Shown here: one piece after another, positions 1 to 12,324 of the stretch
How positions within the stretch are numbered: position 1 is the stretch's first letter
Layout of the letters: each line of letters starts with the position of its first letter
Assembly: GCF_964340395.1 (NCBI RefSeq)
Contig: NC_135550.1
Span: forward strand, 6,074,101-6,138,100
Direction of reading: 5' to 3'
DNA length: 64,000 nt
From: Glandiceps talaboti
Taxonomy: Eukaryota > Hemichordata > Enteropneusta > Spengelidae
The notes under the pieces: model-generated
What the model was told of the DNA's origin: nothing
The model's database searches: none
Seen by the model: the letters and a program-made list of their open reading frames with translations, nothing else
Position numbers and translations under genes: made by a program

Positions 1-2110
1 ATCAAAGTAAAATGTAACTGTTCCCCAATCAAAGTAAAGTGTAACTGTTTTCCAATCGAAAATGTAACTGTTCCTTAATCAAAGTAAAGTACAACTATTC
101 CCCAATCAAAGTAAATTGTAACTGGTCCTTAATCAAAGTAAAGTGTCACTGTTTAAAAAACAAAGTAAAGTGTAACTGTTCCCCAATCTAAGAAAAGTGC
201 AACGGTTCCTCAATCAAAGTAAAGTTTATATGTTCCCCAATAAAAGTAAAGTGTAACTGTTCGCCAATCAAAGTAAAGTGTAACTGTTCCTCAATTAAAG
301 TAAAGTGTAACTCCTCCATAATCAAGGTAAAGAGTGACTCTTCATGAATCATAATAAAGTGTAACTCTTCCTCAATCAAAGTAAATTGAAAATGTTCCCC
401 AATGAAAGTAAAGTGTAACTGTTCCTGAATCAAAGTAAAGTTTAAATGTTCGCCAATCAAAGTAAAAGTGTAGCTATTCCCCAATCAAAGTAAAGAGTAA
501 CTGTTTGCCAATCAAAGTAAAAGTGTAGCTGTTCCCCAATCAAATTAAAGTGCAACTGTTCGTCAATCAAAGTAAAGTGTAACTGTTTCCAAATCGAAGT
601 GTAACTGTTCCTAAATCAAAGTAAAGTGTAACTGTATTCCAATCGAAGTGAAACTGTTCCTCAATCAAAATAAAGTGTAACTGTTCCTTAATCAAAGTAA
701 ACTGTAACTGTTCCTAATTCAAAGTAAAGTGTAACTGTTCCTTAATCAAAGTAAAATGTATCTGTTCCTTAATCAAAGTAAAGTGCAACTGTTCCTTAAT
801 CAAAGTAAAGTGTATTTATTCCCAATCAAAGTAAAGTGTAACTGTTCCTTAATCAAAGTAAAGTGTAACTGTTCCTTAAATAAATAAAGTAAAATGTATC
901 TGTTCCTTAATCAAAGTAAAGTGCAACTGTTCTATAATCTAAGTAAAGTGTATCTATTCCCAATCAAAGTAAAGTGTAACTGTTCCCCAATCAAAGTAAA
1001 GTGTAACCATTCCTCAATCAAAGTAAAGTGTCACTGTTCCTTAATCAACGTAAAGTGTATCTATTCCCCAATCAAAATAAAGTGTATCTATTCCTCAATC
1101 AAATTAAATTGTAGTTGTTCCTTGATTAAAATAGTGTATAACTGTTCCCCAATCAACAAAAAGTGTAACTCTTCCTCAATAAAAGTAAAGTGTAACTGTT
1201 TACCTATCAAAGTAAAGTGTACCTGTTCCTCAAAGTAAAGTGTAACTGTTCCTAAATCAAAGTAACGTGGAACTGTTCCTCAATCAAAGTAAAGTGTAAC
1301 TGTTTCCAAATCGAAGTGTAACTGTATCCCAATCGATGTGTAACTGTTCCTCAATCAAAATAAAGTGCAACTGTTCACCAATGAAAGTAAAGTGCAACTA
1401 TTCCCCAATCAACATAAAGTGTAACTCTTCCTCAATCAAAGTAAAGTGTAACTGTTTACCAATCAAAGTAAAGTGTAGCCGTTTCCCAATCAAAGTAAAG
1501 TGTAATTGTTCCCCAAAGTGTAACTGTCCCCAATGAAAGTAAAGTGTAATTATTCCCCAAAGTGTATCTGTTCCCTAATCAAAGTAAAGTGTAACTGTTC
1601 CCCAATGAAAGTAAATTGTAACTGTTTCCAAATCGAAGTGTAACTGTTCCTCAATCAAAGTGTAACTGTTCCTTAAAGTAAAGTGTAACTGTATCCCAAT
1701 CGAAGTGTAACTGTTGCTCAATCAAAAAAAAGTGTAATCGTTCCTTAATCAAAGTAAAGTGTAACTGTTTCTTAAATAAAGTAAAGTGTTACTGTTCTTT
1801 AATCAAAGTAAAGTGTAACTGTTCCTAAATCAAAGTAAAGTGTAATTGTTCATTAAATAAAGTAAAGTGTAACTGTTCCTTAAATAAAGTAAAGTTTATC
1901 TGTTCCTTAATCAAAGTAAAGTGTAACTGTTCCTTAATCAAAGTAAAGTGTAACTGTTCCCCAAAGTAAAATGTAGTCATCTCCTTATAAAAATATACAT
2001 GTAGTTGTATCGTTATTGACCCTCGCCTCATGAAAGTAGTACAAGTATTTCACCAGAAAAGTCAAGTATAGCTGTTCCCCTACTCAATGTATAACTGTCC
2101 CCAATAAAAG
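1..2110. repeat. 27-bp minisatellite array
   Basis: Roughly 75 imperfect head-to-tail copies of a unit whose core reads AATCAAAGTAAAGTGTAACT followed by GTTCCCC or GTTCCTT. The array starts before the window and decays between about 1970 and 2110. The unit is 27 nt, exactly nine codons, so reading frames stay open over several copies and give spurious periodic peptides (HFTLIxEQL on the minus strand, CNCSxIKVK on the plus strand). Units with small deletions, such as the shortened AATCGAAGTGTAACT type, are interspersed. I see no gene in it. Confidence 0.95.
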
Positions 2111-2371
2111 ATGTATAGAGGTGGTATATTAATTCTGGTACCCATATGGATTCTAATCTATATCAAAGCTTTCGGTACAATTAAAAATAACATGATACAA
2201 AACGTACACTAGCATCAATTATATCCCAAAAAACATCATTATATTAAAAATGGAAGAACAAGTTGTGTTTTCTCTTTGCGTAAGCTTAACAATCACTCAA
2301 AGATGGTTTGTGTTAGTCTTTACAGATATGATTAACATTATGTTTCATTTGCTAGTTTGGTTAATGGTGAA

Positions 2372-2397
2372 GGGTTAGGGTTAGGGTTAGGGTTAGG
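2372..2397 (+). repeat. Interstitial telomeric repeat, (GGGTTA)4
   Basis: Four perfect copies of the metazoan telomere hexamer, read as GGGTTA on the plus strand, followed by GG. It lies about 260 bp beyond the 27-bp minisatellite. It could be a relic of telomeric DNA captured at a break, or a chance microsatellite; only four copies are present. Confidence 0.9.
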
Positions 2398-4164
2398 TGC
2401 CTAGACTAGAGGTGACCAAAGCATATGCAAAGAGACTGAGCAACAGAGTCTACCAAATAAATACACTGAAGATTTGTATGGGTTAGGTATTCTTCAATTG
2501 TAATGGTATGATAATAATGAATTTCAAATTCTTGATAATTATGACTTGTAATTCTAATTCAAAAGTTATGTGCAAATGCTCAGCAAGTATTCTCCATAAT
2601 CAAACAAGTGAGAAGACATTTTTTTAGTTTTAGAACATAACATAACAAGATGGCACTAATTAAGTACACTGTAACATTGCATCACAATTGCTGGCCTGAA
2701 ATTAATTTTATATGTCAGTTGATATAATAGCAAGAGTTTAAAGTTGCATGTGCTATATCATTATTATTGTTGCTGGGGTTTACATACCTTAGAATAATAC
2801 TAAACAGCACACTTGCAATCCAGACTGAGCATGCTCAGATGCATGGTTATCGTAATACTTAATCTGGAGCTACCAATAAAATAAACCTTCCATAAAGGTC
2901 AGGGTGACTATGATTTGATTATTTGTGGTTACAAACAATTTAACAGTATTGTTTACAATACTAATTTATTTAGCATTTATTCTCCCATTCCCCATGATGC
3001 AACATTCAACATGGCAGGTTTGCAAGTTCCCTATTAATCTCGCTTCTTTTGACTCCAACATCAATCAGTTAACATATTGCTAGGAGTGTGGTGGTTATGT
3101 TTCCCTTGTCCCCATTTTGTAATATAGCCATTAATGTGCACTTTAAGTCTCGTTGGACACCCCAATAAATACACAAATCTCGTCAGCCATTTTAGGGTGC
3201 AAGTTTAACATTTTTCCACTAAATTTGCACTCATCCTTCACTGAACAGGTTTTCATCTTTATTATACCAAATGGATTATCAGTCTAATAGTACCAGACAT
3301 TCCAACTAAGCTGTGTCCAGGGTTAACTTTAAGTTGTTATGTTACCTTATCAACATCTATGGTACAGTCACTTTGTCTTTAACAAGTTCCCCAAAGTTGA
3401 CACCCTAGTAACACCTAAACAAATGCACCAACTTTAGCAGTAGGTCCAGTGATTTCAAGCTTTAAGTTATTCACAAACACAGACACATGTGTGCACTACA
3501 CAACTTTATGAGTGTACACAGGTCCCTCATCTTCAGGTCAATTCAATGTAAAAGACAGTGGCCATAGCAGGGGATTAGGGTTTTGCTAAATAACCCCAAG
3601 AATGATCTAGAGACAGATTGTTCTTGTTTAAGGATACAGTAATCTTCAAAATTTATAAAAATTCTCAGAATTTACAATCAATAATTCCTCAACACCCATG
3701 TTTCCCATAGCATCATATACCAGGTAACCTGTCAAATCTTCTAGCTAGTATGGCTTTTAAAAGAGATCTCAAATATTCAAACCCAGCAGCTGTAATCAGT
3801 TTTCATTCTTCTTTTTGTCAAATACACTCTACATGTCAATGGAAACAGTTTAACTATTCCTTTCAATGGCTGAATTGTTTACTAATTATTGTTGATATTG
3901 TATTTGATATTTGACAAAACAATCATGAATGGGTTATGGATTTGTTGACAAATAATAAATACATGCTTCACATGACAGTTGATAATGTGAGCAATAGTCT
4001 TGTTCATTTTACAACTTCTGTTTCTCATAAAGACCACCTCTATGCTATAGATAACTCATTTAATACATGTCATTGTTGGCACAAATGCTGCATAGTTCTT
4101 CCAAATGACTTGGAGATGTTACAGACTATTAATTCTTACCATGACAAGCTGACCAACCTGATAG
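2398..4164. other. Non-coding stretch, no recognisable gene
   Basis: AT-rich unique-looking sequence. Open frames are short, show no family motif and are not flanked by convincing splice sites. The 99-codon plus-strand frame at 3936-4235 has no recognisable domain. Confidence 0.6.
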
Positions 4165-4395
4165 TAACTGTAGACTTCTTCCTCTTCCTGTACAACATTA
4201 ATACTGTGGTGGATTGCAAAGAGTGTTCTTGGTGATGTAACTGGTAGTCTTAACTTCTTCCTCTTTCTGCACAATTTTTACATCTTGTGGTGGATTGCGA
4301 CAAGTGTTCTTGATATAATGGTGCATTGTAGTCTCGACTCCTTCTTCCTGTAAAATATTTATGCTGTGGTCTGTGACGTGTTCTTGGTGATGGAT
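4165..4395. repeat. Three diverged ~90-bp tandem units
   Basis: Three successive segments share the order CTTCCTCTTCCTG, then a TGTGGTGGATTGC-like core, then GTGTTCTTGGTGATG. They are diverged by substitutions and small indels. There is no coding signal. Confidence 0.6.
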
Positions 4396-5259
4396 CCAAG
4401 TCTATGATTGTATTTCTGCAGCAACTGTAGCTAATATTGGGTATACATATAGTTCACAATTGAGGTGCTCTGGTCAGGGAGATGCTGATGCTGACAATTC
4501 AACAATCGTTAACACCTATATATCAGTGAATGCAAAAATAATGTATTCAGGACATTTCATAAGCAGAAGGGCAGTAGACACCAATTTTGGCAGCTGTGTG
4601 CCATTGATGATGCACGACAAAAAGGTAATGGCAACCTCATGTATGCATTTTTATTTTGATGGCTGGTTGGTCATTGACAGCTCATTTTATTTTATTTTAT
4701 TTACTATCTGACAATAATCAAAATCAACTGTGGTAGAGAGCATAACAGATGTTTCTAATAGAAATAATGTGTGTTGATCATGAAAAACTAGACAAAGATT
4801 AGCACAGGTTTTGAAACTAAGAAAGATCAGCTCTAAATACCTTTTCATATAGTTTGCAGCATATTTGAATCCTGGCAGGTGTCTATTGCACATTCTGATT
4901 TTGTTGAGTTATCTGAGTAGAAAGAGAGAGACTTGCAGGTAAGCCATGTCATGGTCATGCTAAAACAATAAATTGATTCTAATCAATACATTGATTATCT
5001 CCAGATTATCATTCTGTCTTGGACGTTAGTTTATAACTGATGAACATAATAGAGCTCTTGTGAATGAAAGCTGGACAGAGAGTGAAATCAACTCGCCTTG
5101 CAGACAGCATTTTGCAACTCATGAACAAAGAATGTCACAGTGATTGGTGAATAAAAAAACAATAGTCTGCAGAGCAGTATGCTAATTATGATTAATACTT
5201 TGAGATTGATCATTAACTGTGGCTGGACAATGGGAAACAGTTAATGAAATACTTGTTTC
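4396..5259. other. Non-coding stretch, nothing recognised
   Basis: No gene-like frame, RNA gene or mobile-element end recognised. The short frames on both strands at 4460-4893 overlap one another and have no family motif. Confidence 0.55.
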
Positions 5260-6815
5260 ATTTCACATGGAGCAACACATGGATAACTGCATTGCTAAAT
5301 GAAACAAGGAAATCGCTACAAAATGTTGTAGATATATCCATGCTCCATCCTTTGCATTGTGACCAATACTTTTCACTTTTCGATGTAAAATCTAATTGCA
5401 TTAACAAAAAAATAAACATGAAATTGGCATTAAAAGATACAATGAAATAAACATGAATTTCACCGATCATGGAGCCTGCAATCTTAGGTGTGTCAGATGG
5501 AAATTCATGCCATCAACATTGACAGATATATATAGGAAATATGACATTATTGTTTCAATACAGTGACAGTTGGCATTGACGACATATTGGAAAGAGATGG
5601 CAATGTGACAAACTCTTTCACACTGAATCGGGCACATCAGCTCATTTAACTCTTCTATAACTTCACCAATATCGTTACCCATTCAATTTGTATGGCCTGG
5701 CCTGATTGACAACATATCTGGATATCAAAGGCATTAGATTTCGATCAGTTTGAATAAACATTTTCTTTCATTGAAGATGGTAGAAGTGAACAAAAAGACC
5801 ACACATCACAGAGGCCAAAAAAGAAAATGCAATTGTACATTGTGTGTTATCGGTGAGTATTGACCAACCCATGGTGTACATAGTCACAGCACCCTCTAAT
5901 CTAATTAAATGCATCATTGATGTACAACAATATTTGTGACCCACAAAACAAACCAACAAATAAATGAACTTGACAAGCAAACCAACTAACCGACTAACCA
6001 ACAAACAAACCAACAAACTCAAAGGACCAACTTACCAAACAACTATAAACAAGATAATAAATAACTTAAACAACAGACAACCAACGCAGATAACAAACCA
6101 ATCAAGATAAAAAAATATCAACCAACCAACCAAATAACCGACAAACCAACCAACCAAATGATGACAAATCCAACTAATAAACGAAATAAACAACTCGTCA
6201 ACCAACCAGCAATACAAACCAGAGGGTGATGTGTTTATATAAACTATTGGTCTGCCAGAACTTATTAATAAAACAGAATGTATTACAATTTCTTACTTGA
6301 CTTCATGCTTGGTTCTCCTGTACACTTGCATCAAAAAAGGTTTACCCAATGTGATCAATATCTGATGCATTAAATAATATATGTTGTCATTCAGGCTGTG
6401 CCATAAAAACTGAGGGTTTGACCAGTGAAGTTGTGGAAGGTTTTACAAGTGCTGTGCACGATTCAGTGTGAAAGAGTTGGTCATATGTCTTCTTATTCCG
6501 ATATGTCTTCTATGGCAACTATCAAAGTATTGTCCCAATAATGCCCTACATCCAATGTATATCTGTCTCTATGTTCACGTCATTAACTTTCATCTGACAC
6601 ACTCAAAATAATATGCTACATGACTGGAGAAATTCATATTCATTTCATTTGTGCCTTTCTAGCCAATTGCATGTTCATTTATTCTCAATGAGTTCGATTT
6701 TGCAAGGAAAGGTAAAAGCTATCGGTCAAAATGCAAAGCACAGAGGATGGGTGAATCTACCACATGTTGTGGAAATTTCTTTGATTCTTTTATTGCATGC
6801 AGCCATCCAGGTATT
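5260..6815. repeat. Old ~500-bp inverted duplication (foldback element)
   Basis: The left arm, about 5260-5775, and the reverse complement of the right arm, about 6300-6815, align along their length. Shared landmarks include CACACTGAATCG next to AACTCTTTCAC, GTGTGTCAGATG, TTTGCATT-TGACC and TGACAACATAT. Divergence is substantial, so this is an old structure. The loop holds an AACC-rich microsatellite and a short unique part. No transposase frame survives. I could not define outer target duplications. It may be a decayed foldback transposon or a plain inverted duplication. Confidence 0.7.
5940..6215. repeat. AACC/AAAC-rich low-complexity tract
   Basis: Degenerate runs of AACCAAC, AACAAAC and AACCGAC, forming the loop of the surrounding inverted duplication. 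They produce a spurious minus-strand frame rich in Val, Gly, Trp and Leu. Confidence 0.85.
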
Positions 6816-6840
6816 GCAACATGCAAACCGACCTGAATAA

Positions 6841-7499
6841 TATATACATATCAACAATATCCAAATGTGAAATTTAAACACTGTCTATTGGTTTTTAGTT
6901 TTCATAGATTTGTATGGACCTATTTACCTGTATTCCACTGTGTGCTTTTATAGCAAATTATTGTAAGAGAATTTGAAAAATACTGTACAACTTAAGAGCT
7001 GTCAGCTTCCATATTCAAACTTGAAAGTTACTAGTATCTGACCTGAACAGGCATAACTCCAGTTGATAAACATTATCATCAGATAATTCTAACATCTAGT
7101 GAGCTTAAATCAATTTTGTGTATATGCAATCTGACAACAGCAAAGCTTTAATGGTTGAGAAATCCAAATATAACAATTAGTTGAACTTATCTTGGTTGTC
7201 TCAAATCTTCATCAGCTTACAGGTTACTGAAATTTCTTGATTGATTTTCATTCATTGACCAGTGCGCACCCATGTCCTTTTACCTGAAAGGACAAAAAAT
7301 TAAAAGAGTTAAAAGTGGAATATTAAGTAATCAATAACAAATTCTTATATATATAGAAATTATTGACATATTCAATTATCATGGCTTCATACTCAACAAC
7401 TGTTGAGGCTTTTGCATTCCTCAATCCTTTATTTCTTGATGAAGAATAATATGCAGTTTGGAGTGATTTGGGTCAGACATTTCAAACTGAATGACACTC
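6841..7499. other. Non-coding stretch, nothing recognised
   Basis: AT-rich sequence without supported genes or repeat boundaries. Confidence 0.5.
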
Positions 7500-7606
7500 T
7501 CCTTCCTTACAGCATGGTAAATTTTATCAAACACAGCTGGGCGGGTCCGAACCCAGACTGCAGAGGTAAGATGCGTACGAGCTAACCGCTCAGCCAATGA
7601 CAACCC
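7500..7606 (-). mobile_element. tRNA-derived SINE, head region
   Basis: Read on the minus strand, the segment has a polymerase III A box, TGGCTGAGCGG (7586-7596), and a B box, GGGTTCGGACCC (7543-7554). The 31-bp gap between them suits a tRNA promoter. The A-box context resembles Leu/Ser tRNAs, but the flanks do not fold into a complete acceptor stem that I can see, so a tRNA-derived SINE is more likely than a functional tRNA. The 3' body continues to lower coordinates; I could not place its end. A poly-G run (7651-7664) lies just upstream. Confidence 0.65.
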
Positions 7607-7664
7607 TAAAACCCCACTGATATACATGGTTAAAGGGCGCATCAGTAAATGGGGGGGGGGGGGG

Positions 7665-9319
7665 TCGGGCCCAGGTTGTTATGTAAAATATCACCCTTCC
7701 CCCCATCCCTTATATTACTATTGACCTTTGCCCTGTTGAAATATTTCAAAAACATGGTTTACGTGCTGACACTAGTCCCAGAATCAATGGTTTAAAGGAC
7801 TTAATCCCACCGCTGCCACCATGTTGACATTTTGAATGGTATTGAATATTTCCCAACTACTAACACTGTAAAGAATGTGTTAAATCTGCAGTGGATTAAT
7901 CAATACCAGTGTTTGGATCTCACTGACTTAGTTTACACAACAGCAAGTACTTTAACACCCAAATACTAGATGGACACACTCCCAATATATTGTCGGGAAT
8001 GAGATCAACATCTCAACAACAGCATTACAATATATCTTACCCAACTGTTCCTGTTCTACTCCTGTGAGACCCACTTTGACTTCTCTCCTCACCTCACGCC
8101 TGACAATTAATTCAGTACATGGTTGTCAGCAGTGACTTGATTGACATGGCCTGATATTATTGTACCTACCCTAACCTTCCTTCACACTCTCCCTATCCGA
8201 TGTGGCAGCAGTAGGCTGCCAAATTCCCCCAAAATACAAAATAATGAGTCGAAGTAAAATGTGACCACCTGGTATACTATTTTCTAGAATTGAATAAATT
8301 TACTAATTTTTTTTTTGAGAAGGGAAAATATTTTTATTTAGTAATTTACCAGTATTTGTTTTCAAAATGTAAGTAAACACAGGCAAATAATTGTTATAGG
8401 TAAACTTGGGGATAATAATGAATTTGGGGCAAGCGAATGAGCAAAAATGCTAAATGAAAGCTGCATCAACTGGGAACTGAGTATTTAATTTATTCACTCT
8501 GTGCTAATTTATTCAAAGAATGTTTTGTACTGAACAAAGGTAAGCTTCTGAATTTGCTTTAGCACAGTCAAAATTACAATGAATTTTGCTGTAACTGCAG
8601 AAAATACCATAAATAAAATTTCAAATTTAATTAAACAGGTGAAAGGGTGAATTGGGCGAGTTGAAGTAGGTAGCAGTTCGGAGCAAATATCGCCATGGCC
8701 TTTTGTTCACACTACCATGGGCGGGAAATTTAAAAGATGGGCAACTGCTCAATGAAGTCCGTGAATTTCTTTTCAGACCTACTAGTTTGGGCGGGGACTT
8801 TTGGTTCGAAACAAGTGGGGAGTTTATCAAAATTTAGTAAAAAGTCATTGGGCTATAACACTAATTGTAATTTTTAGCGCGAAATTCCGGTAGTATTCAG
8901 TGGTCTCGCAATCACGCAACCAAAATAACAGAATTTTTCTGTGAAACACTTTGCAACAACCAGTAGGAGTTTTATACTCAAGCACAAATTCAAACAGTGC
9001 ACTTGAAGCTAAACATATTAACTAGCCAACCCATCTTCAAAACTCGCTACAAGTCAGACAAACTTTGGCCTGTCACTGTCACGTCGACTACTACATACAG
9101 GGGAAAAATTCACGCCGGCTCGGACGCGGACAGCATCACTCCAGTTTTGTGTTTTCCTTAATAACAACGAAAGTAGTCTTACCTGAAAGTAATTGCTGTT
9201 AGTATGGTTAGGTAGGTAGGTACAATCCTGATAATATCTTCGTCCAGATGTAGAAGATACGGCTATGAGCCCCAACGCGTAAGTGGTCGCTAGTCCCACG
9301 AGGGACGTCTAAAGACGCA
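7665..9319. other. Non-coding stretch, nothing firmly recognised
   Basis: There is no supported gene. From about 8630 to 9310 the sequence is richer in G, C and CpG than its surroundings and includes small palindromes such as GTCCCACGAGGGAC just before the next element. This could be a decayed promoter or an untranslated exon, but no start codon with a coding frame follows. Confidence 0.4.
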
Positions 9320-9354
9320 CTATGGCGTTGAATGCCTGCCAATATTCGAAAATT

Positions 9355-9665
9355 CAATACTGCAATGACTATATGCAATACTGCAATGACTATATGCGAT
9401 ATGACTACATGAGATGATTACATGCGATATGACTACATGCGATGTGACTACATGAGATGACTACATGCGATATGACTACATGAGGTGACTACATGCGATG
9501 CGACTACATTAGATGACTACATGAGATGACTACATGCGATATGACTACATGAGATGACTACATGATGCGATATGACTACATGAGGTGACTACATGAGATG
9601 ACTACATGCGATATGACTACATGAGATGACTACATGCTATACTGCGATGCGAGATGATGACATGA
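9355..9665 (+). repeat. GACTACATG minisatellite, left arm of copy 1
   Basis: Alternating short units GACTACATGAGAT and GACTACATGCGATAT, with occasional GACTACATGAGGT. The same array occurs inverted at the other end of the element. Confidence 0.9.
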
Positions 9666-11829
9666 TATGCGGCGATTTTGTAATGACGTTATGCCATTCG
9701 TAGATTATTCAATATGCATAAGGGGTAGACCATTCGATATCCTGGGGGGGGGGGGGGGGGCTTTGAAGATTGGTGGAGAGTCATTATTTTTTTCCCCACC
9801 TGCTTGCCTGAGAATTATTTTTTTTCTCCTTCGCCTATGCTGGCAACTTTTTTTTTCTTTGCTTTTCTGAGATATCCGTATTTTTTTTTACGTCAATGTT
9901 GAACACCTACATTTGTTGCCACAATTTTCTGTTTGGTTTTGGCACACGGTAATAGAGAGAGTAAAAAGATGTTCTATGACACACATATTATATTTAGAAA
10001 ACTACATATTTCATACATGTTTGATTTTCAATTAAATAAACATCGTTGACAGTTTTTATGCCATGGTATGGTGAAACACTGAAAATACAAATCGGAAACT
10101 TGATTGGTGAGCTCAAACATTCAGATAGACCAGTCAGTTTCTCAAGCTTGGGGGATGGGGTGTCAGTGTTTTTTTTCCATTGGGCCGACAAAAAGTCACT
10201 GACCCCCCTGAATAAAGTTTCATAGCATATGACAGTAAGTTGTAGAGGGAAGAGCTTTGAGACTGGGATATGTCCACCTCTTGTGTGTTATTGTGTGTGT
10301 GAATGGGGGGGGGGGGGGGTTTCTAGGGTTCTACAAAACGGCCTGGAGGATTTTTACTTCTAAAGGCAATGTTTAGGCTATTCACAGACACTTTCAGACA
10401 ATAATTTACAAATTTTACAAGACAGCTCTAACATGTAAAAAGCAACTCTGTGAGGTTGAAACATTTTTGAAATAAAGTTTCATAGCATCTTGACAGTAAG
10501 AGTTGGAGGAAAGAACTTTGATTTGAGACTGGAACATGTCTACCTCTTACGGGGGGGTTCTTGGGGGTCCCCCCTAGAAGCCCTGGAGGATTTTTACTTC
10601 TAAAGGCAATGTTTAGGCTATTCACAGACACTTTCAGACAATAATAAAGTTCCATAGCATCTTGACAGTAAGAGGTGGAGGGAAGAACTTTGATTTGAGG
10701 CTTGGACATGTCTACGTTTTTTTTAACCAATTTTGGTGAATCTTATTGTTTAACGAATTTAACGAATTTAACGTTTAACGAATGAGTGGCCTCTGGGGTG
10801 ATGGAGTGCAAGGGGTCCCCCCCCCGCCAGATCTGCAGTTTTTTGTTTCTATTTAGGCAATTTTTAGGTTATGCATAGCCTCTGAGATATATATTGCCAA
10901 GCATCGAAAAGCTAAAGTAAATATAACTTTTTACCTAAGTTTTCCATGTTATAAAAGTGGGCCTGTAACATTGGTATAGGGGCATTGATATTGCATGTAT
11001 AGTAAAGTTACTGATGTGTTAGAGCACTTTAGGAGGTCATACCTAGTGTACAATAGAAACTTGAATTTGAGTTGTGGTGTCGATACATGTAGTGTCTGAA
11101 ATAGGAAGTATAGCATCCCTTTTGACAAATTCATACTGAAGAGACTAGAACAATTTAGATTAAGTTCTTTTATAAACTATCCAATAGTATGAAGGTTACC
11201 ATTACAAAACCTTCAAGTTCACTTTTGCCCCAAAGTGTAAGATAAGTGAAGCACTGATTGTGAAACAGCCAAACACTTACATGGCATGTTCTGTAACTAG
11301 TGTGGTAGCTAGGTAATACATGTATTATATGTATAATGTTATGTATAGTTATTTATGAACCCTTACATGAAGTAATATTTAAACCATTTACGAAAGAAAC
11401 AGAGAAAAGAACAAATATATATATATATGTACCACATGCTAACGAAACTGACTGGTACCTGACATGTGTTTGAAACTGTTTGTCATGATTTGACAAGTGT
11501 CCTGGTTGGAGAGGTACGAGCAAGTAGAACAGTATACTCGAATCTGTGCATCATTTCCCTGCCAAGACATTTTTTTTCTAGCAGTAGTGGTCCGTCTTTT
11601 TTTTCCATCACCCTCTCATATCCGGATTTTTTTTCAAGCAAATCCATTTGGCATCTTTTTTTCCCCGAAATCTTCCAAGCCCCCCCCCCCCGGATATGAA
11701 ATGGTCCACCTCTTACCACGTGCAACGGTGCAACATGCTGAGGAGTACTCCCTAGCCTGTTTCATATCAATACTCGTATTATGCGTATTGAATAATCTAC
11801 GAATGGCATAATGTCATTACAAAATCGCC

Positions 11830-12290
11830 GCATATCATGTCATCATCTCGCATCGCAGTATTGCATATAGTCATCTCATGTAGTCATGTCGCATGTAGTC
11901 ATCTCATGTAGTCATATCGCATGTAGTCATCTCATGTAGTCATATCGCATGTAGTCATCTCATGTAGTCACATCGCATGTAGTCATATCGCATGTAGTCA
12001 CCTCATGTAGTCATATCGCATGTAGTCATCTCATGTAGTCATATCGCATGTAGTCATCTCATGTAGTCATATTGCATGTAGTCACCTCATGTAGTCATAT
12101 CGCATGTAGTCATCTCATGTCGTCACATCGCATGTAGTCATATCGCATGTAGTCACCCCATGTAGCTAGTCATATCGCATATAGTCATCTCATGTAGTCA
12201 TATCGCATATAGTCATTGCAGTATTGCATATAGTCATTGCAGTATTGCATATAGTCATTGCAGTATTGCATATAGTCATTGCAGTATTGT
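11830..12290 (-). repeat. GACTACATG minisatellite, right arm of copy 1
   Basis: The inverted counterpart of the left array, seen on the plus strand as CATGTAGTCATCT and CATGTAGTCATATCG units. It is longer than the left array, showing independent expansion. The outermost four units change to GCAGTATTGCATATAGTCATT. Confidence 0.9.
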
Positions 12291-12324
12291 ATTTTCGAAT
12301 ATTGGCAGGCATTCTACGCTATAG

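Larger units (their letters stand above)
9320..12324. mobile_element. ~3-kb non-autonomous element with minisatellite-filled inverted ends, copy 1
   Basis: The two ends are inverted copies: CTATGGCGTTGAATGCCTGCC at the left and its near-complement ending CGCTATAG at the right. Inward, both ends carry a long inverted minisatellite, then a further matching inverted segment (GATATGCGGCGATTTTGTAA and its complement) running into a poly-G/poly-C tract, so the arms total roughly 450-500 bp. The interior holds three copies of a cassette beginning AATAAAGTTTCATAGCAT and ending in G-rich tracts. Interior frames are short and have no transposase motif. A clear target duplication is not visible. A second copy lies at 28221-31088. 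I do not recognise the superfamily. Confidence 0.8.

Noticed and set aside
188-2031. Open frames of 66-114 codons within the first 2 kb
   Set aside because: They are products of a 27-nt (nine-codon) tandem repeat, with periodic peptides on both strands, no start context and no homology.
7500-7606. Functional tRNA gene
   Set aside because: A and B boxes are present, but no complete cloverleaf with paired acceptor stem is seen; a tRNA-derived SINE explains it better.
11466-11811. Frames of 77-104 codons inside the ~3-kb elements
   Set aside because: Derived from poly-T/poly-C tracts and not preserved between the two copies because homopolymer lengths differ.
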